Positions 10,701-22,560 of a stretch of DNA of 64,000 nucleotides are shown here, in pieces. The translations under genes and the position numbers were made by a program. Numbering within the stretch: position 1 is the first letter of the stretch; the number at the start of each line of letters is the position of its first letter. Where the stretch lies: contig WACJ01000072.1 of the NCBI GenBank assembly GCA_008973525.1, positions 682,001 through 746,000 of the forward strand, written 5' to 3'. Below the pieces are notes generated by a model. That model was not told where the DNA came from. It searched no databases and worked only from the letters and a program-made list of their open reading frames with translations. The stretch comes from Stenopsyche tienmushanensis (Eukaryota; Arthropoda; Insecta; Trichoptera; Stenopsychidae).

Positions 10701-12634
10701 CCTTTTTCAATAAGTATATTTCTTATTTAGTTCCTATCAATTATATATTCAGCTGTTTATGAATTAGTTACCTGTTTGATTGCAGTGTCAATCCAACTGC
10801 CGTATCGTGATAAAATTTGAAGACTCAGTTTCCAAAATCTATGCGTCAAAGCCAATACAAACACACCGTCTGCCCAACAAGACGTAAGAGATTTCCAACA
10901 AGATTGAGTAGCCTTTAAGCTAAAATCTTTACTTTTGTTTAAATTGGAAGCAAAACTCATGTTATTGACAGGTTCTGATAATGTTGTTTCTAAGGATCCT
11001 GTAAAAAGATATAATTTTAATGTAACAGCTGTATTATTATTGATATCGACAAATGTAAATTTGTCTGTTATTCAAAATATATCATACCAGCGATTTCCTG
11101 AAAGCGGATTTGGAAGTAAATGGGTAAATTCCATTTTTGTTGAAATTTTTTGTATTGTGGATGATTGTAGAATTGTTCTATAGCTTTTCTGCTTTCAAAG
11201 TATTTTTGTATTCTCTTAAGAAAGTCTAAGCTTTCATTGTATCGAGAATAAAATAATTCTGGATTTCCAGGAGCAAATATTGATGACATATTAACTTCTA
11301 ATCTATATTCTACTTCAGGCCATAAGCTATTCAATAAAAAATTGTATCCTTTGATAGGAGATGTTTTTTTTGTTTGCGTTATTACTATCAAATCTTTCAA
11401 TTTTTGTTCAATAAATGCTAAAATATTTGAAAATACCCCCCTCAATCCTGACGAATTTCTTTGGAGAGCAGATTCATTAATAATATCATGCATCGCTGGA
11501 GCTATAATTTTCTTTCGTAACAAAGTCTCTACGTCGCTAATTCTATCTAACATTGAGAATATTTGTAGGCTTCTCTGTAGTTTATCGATTCTATGTATAT
11601 CAAGATTTTCTAAGAACATGTTTTCAAGTGTCTGTAATAGTGTCTCTCCAATATAATCAGCTTGCCTTTTTTGTTCAGGGGTTACAAAGTGTTCACACTT
11701 AGTTATTGTGAATCTTAATAAATTATATTCAGACGAAGCTCTTTCGATGAGTTCTTGAGTGATATTATCTTTCGGTTTGTCGTTTACAAATAAGATATTG
11801 GACAACTTTTGTATAGATGATTGCGTTTGACTAAGGTATTGAAGGCTTCTTTTCTTTTCACGGAGCAACCTTCGTTGTTCTAATCGCCCCGATAATTCTT
11901 TCATTGCATCTGATAAACATTCTCTAACATGCTATAAAAACAATAAAGTTTAAACAGATTAGTACGCAAAATAAACAATTTATTTAAAGGAAAACAACAA
12001 AATATACAAACCAGGACTTCTTCCTTTAATTGACCCAGTGGAGATTGGATATTATTGATTTCTTTATCTAGACCTATTAAATTAGCTGATAAATTTACAA
12101 AATCAGCATAGTCTTTATTAATCAATTCTATCATAGCAGATCTTAGGACCTTGAGATAAATTCCCAGATCGTCACGCATTGTTTCCAGAGAAGCTGCATT
12201 TCGATGATTATGTAGAAAAACATCGACGGAAAAATTACTCTGAAATATAAATTTTTCATCGTCAAATTTAATTTAAAGCAAAGATAAAACGAAACAAAGA
12301 TGTAGATTTATAAAAAGATCATTTTAATATATTTATATTTTTTAAACGTTAAAGAATTAAATAAGATTAATTTACGACCGGACTAAATGTCCTTTCCATT
12401 TTCAAAATGCTAAATATTGACTTAATTTATTTAACGGGCTGTTAATTTTATCATTTATTGTTTTCATTAACAAAATCATTAATATTATAATGTTTGAAGT
12501 TATAAAAAGCTTGAAATTTGTGCATTTGGATAAAAGATAGGTTATCTTTCACATACTCCGAGAAACTGATTTCTATCAAAACAAAGTCCTTTCGGCCCTA
12601 ATGGCAGGGTAAAGGATTCGCACTTGTTTTCCAT
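7763..12634 (-). CDS. COG2: Conserved oligomeric Golgi complex subunit 2 (COG2)
   Basis: Six exons in transcript order: 12634-12557, 12239-12012, 11931-11088, 10998-10772, 8600-8119, 8042-7763. The joined reading frame is 712 residues (human 738). Family blocks match along the whole length: GPKGLCFDRNQF near the start, then AMIELINKDYADFVNLS and PLGQLKEEV in the N-terminal COG2 domain. Next come KKWNLPIYFQIRFQEIAG-like text, a block ending LWRLSLQILSRY-like text, and a C-terminal region with PRLFRKTNRDVPT and SDDDKIRLQL. COG2 is a lobe A subunit of the COG tether that directs retrograde intra-Golgi vesicles. The start is preceded in frame by a stop codon. Splice junctions are GT-AG with short introns (76-317 bp), except intron 4 (8601-10771), which has been enlarged by transposons. 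The gene is divergent from alpha-SNAP. Confidence 0.96.
8648..9261 (+). mobile_element. piggyBac-like non-autonomous element in COG2 intron 4
   Basis: TTAA flanks both ends (8644-8647 and 9262-9265), the hallmark target site of piggyBac. Terminal inverted repeats begin CACATTCGTCGCC (left) and CACATGCGTCGCC (right, reverse complement). The interior has a short acidic stretch (RLYNEDAYTSEDLEMLAELA) that resembles the N-terminus of piggyBac transposases, then stops. It belongs to a set of TTAA/CACAT elements, with others at 14909-15320 and 44605-45207. Confidence 0.75.
9371..10695 (+). mobile_element. Helitron-like repeat, long copy in COG2 intron 4
   Basis: The 5' part (9371-9510) is the window's most frequent repeat: an AT-rich start, then 'ATTTAATGC(G)CTGCCATACCG', 'TTCATCCGA' and a purine-poor block. 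The 3' part (10645-10695) ends with 'GCACTTCAATAAATAGAATC', the same end as the shorter copy at 15743-16068 in reverse orientation. The two ends therefore define one element of about 1.3 kb here. Starts of the best copies read TCTAATATATAAAAAT, consistent with a Helitron 5' TC end. No transposase (Rep/helicase) is present. Confidence 0.5.
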
Positions 12635-13328
12635 GTTTGATATTCGTTCCTCGTTAGACACTTATAAATTAAGAACTACATTTGACACCTCGATCTGACA
12701 CATCACAAACGTCAGAGAATATTCTATCCGTATTTTATTGAATTAAGGCCAACTGCAAATGGATTTTATATATTTGGTGATAAATTGCTCCAAATAAAAA
12801 TAGCTTTATAATTAATTAAAACAAAAATTGTCATTAATCTTAGATAAATTTCTTAATTAAATTAATGAGTAAAATAACAATTAGTATTTTTAATCAAATT
12901 TTTTAAATTAAACTATTGTATAGCTTTGAATTAAAAGTAAAATGTTTAAATTTAGATTAAAGATTAGAAAAACGTGTCTAAATATTTTCACTTAATTCGA
13001 TCAAATATAAATGTATTAATATAGTTTATAAATTTATTACATTACATTTTCAATTTATGTACATATCAATTTGCAATTTATTAATATTAATATTCAAATT
13101 GATTAAAAGATTTATGTGGTTGAAATAATTATAAAATGGAAAAGTATTGCATTAATAAATTATTGAATTATTATAATTATTAAATTAATAATTATATTAT
13201 ATGTATTTATTATAAACGATCGTTATTATAGACGTCGGGGTCGAAGTGGTATGTTGGCAGTAGTGGTAAGGTTGTCTGTCTGCCAGACATTTTGTCAATA
13301 AGGTGCGGGGTTCGGTCGGAGCGGCGCC
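12635..13328. promoter_or_regulatory. Divergent promoter region between COG2 and alpha-SNAP
   Basis: The two start codons face away from each other across 694 bp. The middle (about 12760-13200) is extremely AT-rich, while the 100 bases before the alpha-SNAP ATG are markedly GC-rich. No TATA box is convincing, as is usual for housekeeping genes. Both 5' UTRs must lie in this interval unless there are upstream non-coding exons. Confidence 0.6.
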
Positions 13329-16300
13329 ATGGCGGACAACGAACAGAAAGCGCTTCAGCTGGTAGCGGAGGCCGAGAGAAAGCTTTCCTCCTCCAAAGGA
13401 TTCTTTGGGTCACTCTTCGGGTGCGTTTCCTCCCCTATCACTTACCCCCAGCCCCTCACCGACACCCCCCGATGACAATGTACTAATGACATCTCTACGC
13501 AGCTACCCCCTATATCTTGCCAAATTGTCGTCGCAATAGTCGATTCAGTCGTTTTCTCATCATGAGCAATATTTTTGCCGGCTGGCGCAATTACTCCTAC
13601 CTCATTTGGAACGATCCGAACAGAATCTGATTCATCTCGTAGGCATGACATTGTTCATATGCGATATCGAATTTTTTATTTGACAGATGGCTGCCTAAAA
13701 TTGCATTTTTATTTAGTTTTTTTTAAATTACTTTAAAAATTCAATAATTAAAGAGCAGTAATTTAAGTCATTATTCAGGACGCTATATACCCTTTGTTCT
13801 TGTGCTTCTAGAAATAATGTATGAAATTTCTCTTCACTCGTACTAATCTTTTTAAAATTTCTAACGTCAGAAAATAAAACATAGATCAAATGTAAGTCTT
13901 TAACATTAGCATTTAATATGACAGCGCATATTTATTTTGTCTCGCATAAAATTAATTTACATTTATTGTTATAAATTGGACTAATAGAATACGAAAAGTT
14001 GTAATGTTTTAAAAAATACTATTTTATTAAACTTGATGCATATTCAATTTTTTGATAATTCTTTTATATAATACTCATCAGATTTATAGATATTTTTTTA
14101 AATGTCAATCGGAAATCTGAATGTAAATTATGCATATATTAAAACACTATCTTTTTTCGATGTAATCCACGTTCGTAGAGATTTACCGTTATCTATCTGC
14201 CGCTGTGAAGTACAGATTTTATATGATTTGCTGACAGTAAAATATTTTTATAGTATCTCGTCAGCATCAATATACACTTCCACAACAAGACATATTTCCG
14301 CAATTTAATCCACTTGGATCTGACTGAGTATTATTGAGATAAATGCATTTAATATGTTATTAAGATGAATATTAATAATATACAATAATAAGCGAATTAG
14401 TGTTAAACGAGGTCATCCTAACTACATTGTTTGTGGGAAACTTAGATCACAGTCCTTGGTATGCCACTTTCTGTTTTTTTTTTTTTTTTTAAATTATTAT
14501 CTATTCTGCAGATATTGAGCATTAGAACCCACATCTTATACATCAACTAACACACAATCGGTTACGGTTCAAATTCTGAGAAAGTTATAGCCACCGTCAC
14601 CAGTCAGAGGGGTCAAAGCCCAAAGGATAACATGGAACAAATTTTTCATAGAAACTGTAGGTTTATTCCGAAACGTACAGAACGATGGCGGATTTACTAA
14701 TTGAGAGACCCTTGGCGTAATATAAGTTTGAGGCCCCCTAGACCCATTCACCCAGTAGATAAGTGCAGTTTCCTATTATGATTTAATATTACGCAGCATC
14801 AGGGCAGAGAGAGATCTAGTTTTTCAATTGAAGATTGATATTTCAACCACTTTTGAATCATAATATTCTTCGAGCAATACGAGACAAGGCGTTAGTTTTG
14901 ATAGTTAACACATTGTTTGCGGGCCTTAGTGCCAATAAATTCTCGCCTGGTAAAAACAGGCGTTTCACGAATAAAACTGTGTGTTTTAAACAAATCGCAA
15001 TATTTTCAAAAGTACATAAAATAATTTAATAAATTTATAATTTATTAACAAATTTTCAAACTCATCGTATATTCTATTGTTTTATTTCGAAGATCTATCG
15101 AAGGAAGTCTTTCACTAACTCGCGTGATAATTAGCACAACTCGGCATTGTCTTTGAGTGAACTTTTTTTTTGCCATTTGTAATACAAGAAATAAGATGAA
15201 AAGGTAGTAATTTGAGTTTTCTAAACAGGCAACATAAAAAATGACAATCAAATCTGTCGTTAAATAACCCTGTATAAATACAATGGAAAACATATTAATA
15301 CGTGACCCACGAACAATGTGTTAAGACACGAGCATCAATCTTATTGCTATGGAGAGTTATGTTTCTTTAATTTTGACCGGTGTTTATGTAATACCTCATG
15401 TACTGTTGGGGAGTAGCGTCATTATCCAAATGTCAACACACTTCTTATTTGTATTGTGCTTATTTTGTTGTCTGGGCCGCCAGTTTGACACCCTTGTATA
15501 TTATACGCAAAGGCAAATACGTGCGATTGTCTAAATTCTTTCGCAAGCATGAATTAAAAAAAAATTGTTACTTGTTCCTGTGTAAAATATCCCACGCGAA
15601 ATTTGCCCTATTACAAGTGTAAGCTTTGATTGAATTAAATTGAACGCCCCACATAAGATGTGTTAACACGACCGATCATAAATCAATTGTAACTTAGGGA
15701 TCCCAAATATTCGTGAAATCAATTATTCGAATATCTTATATACTAGTGGTTACCCTGCATGCGTTGCAATGCCACACAAAGTAAGAAAGTCTTTATGTTT
15801 TGATTCTATTTATTGAAGTGCTTTCATATATTTTTAATTCATCCTTCGTCCGGTGCATTAAATTGCATTAAAATTGGCATTTTACCTGTACTTTATTTGC
15901 CTTAGCAACCGCCCGACCAATAACAAATTGTATACACAAATAATATTTTTACTATGCCTGTGTTATTCCTGCAAGTGTAAACAATAAGTAGACAAAGTTT
16001 TATCGCAATCGGATGAACGGTATGGCAGCGCATTAAATACGAACAAAGATTAATTTTTATATATTAGAAAATATATACCAGGGCGATTCAAATATAGCTC
16101 GGAATTTTGCCGTATAAATTTATTAGCCCTTTGGGTTTCAAGATTTATAAAAGTTCTCACCATATCCATGCCATTTTTTGTGTAATAACATTCGCTTTCA
16201 TCCTTTTTCAGTCAAATGTTTCTGATTCTATTTCGTGTTTTTATTAAAATATCTGACCAAAGTCTTGGATGGAAATTTTCCCCATCTTTAAATATAGTAC

Positions 16301-19300
16301 TAACGTCATTAGCGTTGTATCTCTTTCTTTCGCTTTTTAATATACAATAACATTACAATATTTACAACTGTAGCCTACATAATAAGTATGGCATGTTTTT
16401 AAAATTCTAATCGGGCATTAATATGTATTTGTAAAAAGGCTTCTTATTTATTAGCATTGCTTAGATAGCACAAGGCTAGATATTTATTTTCACTATCTAA
16501 ATAACAAACACACAGTCAGTTGTTTCATTGTTATATGTAGAATCATCAATGTGAGTCATTGTTAAGTAAGAATTAGTTCATTGTGTGCAGTTTTGTACTA
16601 CATATATTCCAAATTTACAATAATATGACATTTTGACATTTAGCAAGAGCTATATAAATGTATTGTTGCATGCTTCATTATTCATCTATATACACAATAA
16701 ATATGAAGTTCAAATCCATCCGATGAAAAATATAGCTTTAATGCTAATTTGACCTTCACCGATCGTGTTATTACGACGAATACTGCACATATTCATTAGA
16801 ATCGATTACGATATATGTATGTATGTAGTTTGAATTGAAGGATTTGGTCAGACAATTTTTCAATATCATATCATAATTTTAATTATTTTCCTGGATTTAT
16901 ATGTGGTAATTATTTTTTGAATAACAAATGCTATTTGTGGTTTATAAAATTAATTTATCGTAATATCCCTCTTGGTTCTGGATGCAGTTATGTTGTCAAC
17001 ACTTGCGTAAATTGCCAGTGGTACTTGTAATCCGATAAAAATATGAAAATGGTGTGATATACATAGAAAACACAAGGTTTTATATTATGGAATTAACGTC
17101 ATAAACACAATAGCCATAGCAGTCATCAAACGGATTCTATGACGATTTTTGAAGCGTTTTAATTATTCGTTGCTAGCTACAAAGTCTTCTTTTTTGTTAT
17201 CTCTTTGTAAAACAACTTTCATGGCCAATGTGGGTCCAGAAATAAGTGTATGCTTGTTTATTTCCTGAAGATAATACATATACAAAGCTTCCTCCATCTC
17301 TAGATATTTAGCTTTTTTGAAAGCTTACCTTTTGCTTGGAACGGTGGAGACAAACTTTTGAATGTTTTTGTGTTTTTTTTTTGTATCATAAATTGTAGAC
17401 CGTCTTATTCCGCACTCATTTGCCAACTTACAAAGATCCATTACAATTTAGGCTGTCCAGAATCACAATTACATTTTTAATATTGACGAAGCTGTGCTCT
17501 ACACATGTACTATACTTGTATTAGGATGTCAGACTACAGTGGGTGCTGAATTAGACCGGGGCCGTAACTTCATAGAACATTATATGAAACTTTTGTTTAA
17601 CACGTAATAGATAAATCTGCATTTTGAACACTAAAAATCCTTATTTTTTTATAGATACATATAACTTATAGAACATTTCCGATAATGTTTTATTTATTTA
17701 CAAAAAAAAAACACGCCAATGTGGTCCTAAAACCTAGATAAGGTATAGTATTTATCGAAACATTCACCTCTGTGAAGGGTAACATTGCAAAACTTACACA
17801 GGTAGCTCGTCAATCATTTTTGTTGTGCACAGAACAAACCCAACATTGTCAACTGCTGAATTGTAACACATTAAAAAAAGCGTTAAACCAACAAAACATA
17901 TATTTTATTTAGCATTAGAGTATAGTTTGTACCTTTGTGAAAAAATATGTAAAATAACCATACAGAAAATGCCTAGTAGAACCACATTTTCTGCTGTAAA
18001 GTTAAGTCTGTGTCATCCCGTATATAACTACGAATCTACGACACAGAGTCAAAGGCTCACCATTATCCTCGACAGTCTAGGCATACAGGAGAGAACCATG
18101 GGGAAGGGGTAGCCCCTGTAGTCCATCATCTGCTGCAACCCTTTCAAACTGAGGCTGGACTCGTGGTGGCAGTGAACAGTGGCAGTAGAGTTTGCACAAA
18201 CGATACTTGTACTATGTTATTTCCGCATGTGTAAACAATAAGTTGACAAAGTTTTATCGCAATCGGATGAACGGTATGACAGCGCATAAAATACGAACAA
18301 ACAAACATTGATTTTTATATATTAGATTACGTTAAAAATGGATAACTGATTGCTTTATGGTTTCCCCGTTTTTTTTAACCGCCTTTAATGATATTTATCT
18401 AGTTTTAAGCAAAATTCTTTGAAATTCTATAGGTTATATTTTTATTGTTAATAAATTAATGATTGTGTATTATAAATTTAGGGGTGCAACAAAAGTTGAA
18501 GATGCCGTCGATTGCTATCAAAGAGCCGCCAATCTCTTCAAAATGGCTAAAAAATGGAGCCAGGCTGGAAATGCATTTTGTGATGCAGCCGGATTGCATG
18601 CAAAAGCAGGAAGTCGACATGATGCCGCAACCAACTTTGTCGACGCCGCCAATTGCTATAAAAAGAGCGATATCAATGGTATAATTTGTTTTCTTTAAAA
18701 ACCAATTTTATTTAAATACGTTCTATATAAACGTCTGCTACCTTTACAGTAAACTCTTTTGATTTGATAACACAACTTCGTGATTTAGATAACGTCCAAT
18801 CGAAATACAGATATGAAATTAAACAAGATTTAATTTAAGATTATGCAACTACCAAATAAACTAGATAAAATAGTAACAAGATTCAAAATTGTATCAATTC
18901 AATTAAAAATATGCATAATTATTTCTGTAAATTGCAGAGGCCGTCTCTTGTTTATTAAAAGCTATTGAAATATACACCGATATGGGACGATTCACCATGG
19001 CAGCTAAACATCATCAGGTAAGCCACATTTGAAGAATGTTCGATAATCGACTATAATTTATATCATGTACGTTAAATGTATATTTAACATTTGCTTTTAG
19101 ACAATAGCTGAGATGTATGAAACCGATGCTGTCGATTTAGCTCGAGCCGTTCAGCATTATGAACAAGCCGCTGATTATTTCAAAGGAGAGGAGAGCAATA
19201 GCTCCGCAAATAAATGCATGCTGAAAGTGGCTCAATACGCTGCTCAGTTAGAGGATTATGACAAGGCTATTCAGATATACGAACAGGTATTTTTATTATT

Positions 19301-21814
19301 TTTACAATATGTAAAAATTAACCCACGATTCAAAAATTCTTATTACGATGATTATGTTGAAATATTTTTATTAGATATAAAACCGGTGATAATTCAGTAG
19401 GCTGACAGCTTAGACGTATCGTTGATAAGAATATTTGTTTTTGGCTGATTTATCTCAAATTATTTTCGTTTTTTGTAATAAAAGCTTTTCCCACGATTTA
19501 TAGGTCGCATCATCATCGCTGGACAGCTCTCTATTGAAGTATAGTGCAAAGGAATACATGTTCCGTGCGGCTCTTTGCCATTTGTGTGTTGATACATTGA
19601 ATGCTCAACATGCTTTAGAACGCTATGAAGCTCAATATAGCGCTTTCCAAGATTCCCGAGAATGCAAACTTATTAAGGTATCAACTATTTTCTCCCTTTT
19701 ATTAATCATTATTTTCTGTGATAGTTTTTATAGTTTACAGATTAACCTTTTTTTTTACTGTGGCGCGCTTCGATGATGCACAATATGAAAAGGTGATTTA
19801 AAAACAGGAAAAAATATCCATAACTATTGCTTTTTTTTGTTGGATGAAGGCAAAATCTCCAATTTCTAGCCGGCGCTCGGGATGCTGTAGATATTGAATT
19901 GCTTGTAATATCTATTACAGCCGTTTCGGGTGATACTTTCATTACCATAACAATTGAGGCTTGTTGTGGTTTAAGAAATTTAAACGCACTATTTTTTCTT
20001 CTCATACTGTTAGTTAGGTTTGGCCAAATCTAAACAAGTATTTTCGCCGACATCTATTACTTTTCTTCCACTCAGGATACTTGTAGAGTCCATAATAAGT
20101 ACGCATTTAGAGCCGCCGCATCTATAATCTCCGTGAAGTTGCGAAAAGGCCATCTTCTCCTCGTTGATCTCACGCACGAATACTCTCTTTTAGTTTTATT
20201 GTAATGTAAAATATCTTTCAGCTTTTTATTATTATTTTCATTTATTTCAGTCATCTTTAATGTACCGAATTTATTCCAGTAATTGCAAACATGAAGCTAC
20301 ATCGGTTGTCTTGCCCAATTGCAGTGCAAACATAGAATTTTCTTTAACCTTTTAAGGAGTATTATCGAAGGGTCTTCGATATGACCTTCACTATTCAGAG
20401 CACTCTTGTGCATTGAAGCTCCGAGGCGGACAGAGACAGAGAGAACTTAGCGCAGTTCAGGAGACTGAGACGAAGAGCTTTCTCTAATGTATCTCATGAT
20501 TGTATAGATCGTTAAGCCCAAATTTATCCACTTATAATGATTTCGATTTCAAGTGTGTTATTTTTTTATGCAAAGAAACGACCGAATATTGTGTGTTATC
20601 GAGAGTGTTTGTTTATTTAACTGCTTGCTGTTTTTCGCTGCATGTTGAATGAGTCTTTGTCCAATTATCATTTCCTTCTAAAGGAGGAGCACTTGAATCG
20701 ATTTTTTGTGCATTGTTTATGTAAAGAAATGAAGTGGTCTTGTATGCACTATCAAGTGTTCATTTACATTTGACTCTGCCTCGAATTGAAGATTGTCTTT
20801 CGCTGATTAGGAGCTGACAGAAAGTAATCGGTGTAAAGCGATTATGACATCAACGACTTCATCGATTTTAAATTTGCTCACTAACGAAAAGGTTAATTTC
20901 AGAAATAATGGTTGCCAAAATGTCGTTACTCAACTCTAAAATACGACTTTGAATTGTTCTATTGGAGAATGATATTTGATTAATCTTAGCCACGCGTTGC
21001 TCATCAATAACGAGCGACACAAACAAGATTTGATGATTTCCTTTCCTATAGTGCGCGGTTTTTTGTTCATAGCAATGGGATAAGCAATTTGACATGATTC
21101 AGTTACCTTTTGTGCATTTTCTGCGGAATCCAATTGCAAAGACTTCAGAACATTCTCTTTTCTCTTAAAAAAATCAAATTTTTTACCTGTCAAATCCTTA
21201 TGAACTTTCTCGAAATGTTCTTTTAGTTTCCTCAGGATCAGGGTCTCTGTACCAAGAATTTTATTATATATGACATATTACAAATGCGAAACATGCAAAT
21301 TAATGTTGGAATAAATTGAAACTGAATCGTCTTCTTTCCTCTCCTTGCAAGAAGGATTGCTAGAAAGGGATTAGAACACAGTAAGAGACTTCTTGGAAGA
21401 GAGTGCAAGCCACAAGGTGCTCGTATGCCATTCTATTATTATATCTACATACCAAAAATTACCAGTGTCATTGTCCCCGCAGAATAGCCGTTTTATCCCT
21501 CTGGGAGTAATTAGACACCTTCAATATCGAGTGAATGAGGAGGTGAATGGATATTGAAGAGGCCCATAGTTCTGCAGTGGACTGTTTGTGGCTGCACTAT
21601 GATGATGATGATATGTCGTACGATGATATGAGATATTAATAGTTTTTATCTTTTTCTATTACAGGTTTTGATTGATCATCTAGAAGAGCAAAATGTGGAT
21701 GGCTTCACAGACGCCGTTAAAGAATACGACAGCATTTCTCGGCTCGACCAGTGGTATACGAGTATTTTGTTACGTATCAAGAAACAAGTCAATGACAATC
21801 CTGATCTCCGCTGA
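13329..21814 (+). CDS. NAPA: Alpha-soluble NSF attachment protein (alpha-SNAP)
   Basis: Six exons: 13329-13420, 18482-18678, 18938-19017, 19101-19286, 19504-19677, 21665-21814. All have GT-AG junctions and matching phases, giving 292 residues, the same length as known insect alpha-SNAPs. The start [18 protein letters not shown] and the end DLR are typical. Conserved blocks include [69 protein letters not shown] and [18 protein letters not shown]. The protein is a TPR-like helical solenoid that binds SNARE complexes and, through its C-terminus, recruits and stimulates NSF to disassemble them on all secretory membranes. Intron 1 (13421-18481, 5.06 kb) and intron 5 (19678-21664) are swollen by transposons. 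The first exon lies in a GC-rich patch. No defects are seen. Confidence 0.97.
14909..15320. mobile_element. piggyBac-like MITE in alpha-SNAP intron 1
   Basis: TTAA occurs on both sides (14905-14908, 15321-15324). The ends are inverted: CACATTGTTTGCGGGCC on the left and CACATTGTTCGTGGGTCACG on the right in reverse complement. No transposase is recognisable inside. A further 'ATGTGTTAA' end at about 15658-15667 suggests a second, partly lost element next to it. Confidence 0.7.
15743..16068 (-). mobile_element. Helitron-like repeat, short complete copy
   Basis: In minus orientation it starts TCTAATATATAAAAAT and contains the shared 'GCGCTGCCATACCGTTCATC' block. It ends with the AATAAATAGAATC segment and a CTAG at 15743-15746. 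TC at the 5' end and CTAG at the 3' end fit Helitron ends. The flanking bases do not clearly give the expected A|T insertion site, so the class is likely rather than certain. Confidence 0.55.
17000..17580 (-). mobile_element. Pogo/Tigger transposase N-terminal remnant
   Basis: On the minus strand from about 17450 to 17110 the broken frame reads a helix-turn-helix block ([17 protein letters not shown]), then [13 protein letters not shown] second DNA-binding block follows ([37 protein letters not shown]). This is the CENP-B/jerky type N-terminus of pogo/Tigger transposases. In-frame stops make it inactive. The outer end near 17570 shares sequence with the MITE at 200-355. It lies in alpha-SNAP intron 1. 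Confidence 0.75.
18012..18185 (+). repeat. Repeat family E fragment
   Basis: The segment with 'GTCAAAGGCTCACCATTATC' and 'CATACAGGAGAGAAC' matches 59215-59420 in the same orientation, and 49780-49990 and 55360-55560 in the opposite orientation. It is a truncated copy in alpha-SNAP intron 1. Confidence 0.65.
18203..18326 (-). repeat. Helitron-like repeat, 5' fragment
   Basis: In reverse complement it starts TCTAATATATAAAAATCAAT and carries the 'CATACCGTTCATCCGATTGC' block of the family. It ends just before alpha-SNAP exon 2 and contains no coding sequence. Confidence 0.6.
19750..20260 (-). mobile_element. piggyBac transposase C-terminal remnant
   Basis: Minus-strand frames give [20 protein letters not shown] followed by AYLLWTLQ. 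This matches the piggyBac block 'RWplrlFfhlldvaavNAyilyr'. A degraded Cys-rich end follows ([13 protein letters not shown]). Stops interrupt it. It lies in alpha-SNAP intron 5, antisense to the gene. Confidence 0.7.
20860..21510 (-). mobile_element. hAT transposase remnant (ZBED5-like subfamily)
   Basis: On the minus strand the frame reads [20 protein letters not shown], then [20 protein letters not shown]-like and [16 protein letters not shown] segments. A frameshift then leads to [17 protein letters not shown]. This order is characteristic of ZBED5/FAM200-like hAT transposases ('LKRHLETKHP...KKPHTIGE...LSNNTVSRRI'). The end at 21455-21510 matches the end of the hAT copy at 54270-55019. It is inactive and lies in alpha-SNAP intron 5. 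Confidence 0.75.
21511..21618 (+). repeat. 3' tail of a LINE-like repeat with (GAT)n end
   Basis: The block runs from 'TTCAATATCGAGTGAATGAGG' to 'TTTGTGGCTGCACTATGATGATGATG'. Copies with the same end and trinucleotide tail occur at 50325-50465 and 58822-58960. A shared body ending in a variable GAT/ATG repeat fits the 3' end of a non-LTR element without poly(A). Confidence 0.55.
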
Positions 21815-22560
21815 TCAGTTATAACCCCAATGTCGTTTGTGACTCCTCACGCAAAAGTCAATAATGACCCATTTTTTATCTGCTTGGTAGTCATCTATTA
21901 TGGTTTTTCGTTTTATATAGGCCAGTCTGCTTTCGACAAGGAAGACAATATATACGAATGGGTAATCTTTTATCATGTTTGTATAATTTGCATTCTGTTG
22001 TATTATTGAAAGGGTTCGTTTTTGTATTATTTGTGATAGTGTTCGATGATTTTTGCTACAATAACTATATTAATGAATCGAACTTTAAGAAAAATAGCTA
22101 AAATGAATTATAAATTGAAAGCATGCTCTTGATATTCTGTTATATAATATTAGACGATTTATTCACAAATGTTAATTTTTTCATAGAAAGCGAGCTTAAC
22201 AGTAAAATATCCTAATAAAATAACATTCAGCGCGTTCGTATGTTGTCCAATTTTAAATATATTTTTTTCCTTTTTGTGTATGAAGCTGTATTGGGTCGTT
22301 ATATTATGAGGAGTAAATATGTGGAAGCGAGCACCATTTTTGTTGGGAATGATTTTTGTACATGCTTAAAATGGTTATAAATATTTTTGTTGATTTTAAT
22401 CATTATATACTCTTGAATTTCATTTTAAAACTTTGTAAGAAAATGTTGATAGTAACTTAAAATATTACATATTTGTAATGAAATAATATTCCTTATGTTA
22501 GTCCTAGTATAGTTATCATCACTATAAATTTTTGATTTTCATATTTTCTTCAATAAATAT
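21815..22560 (+). other. NAPA: Probable alpha-SNAP 3' UTR
   Basis: The DNA following the alpha-SNAP stop has no transposon signature for about 750 bases. A canonical AATAAA occurs at 22552-22557. The true cleavage site could be further downstream. Confidence 0.45.
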
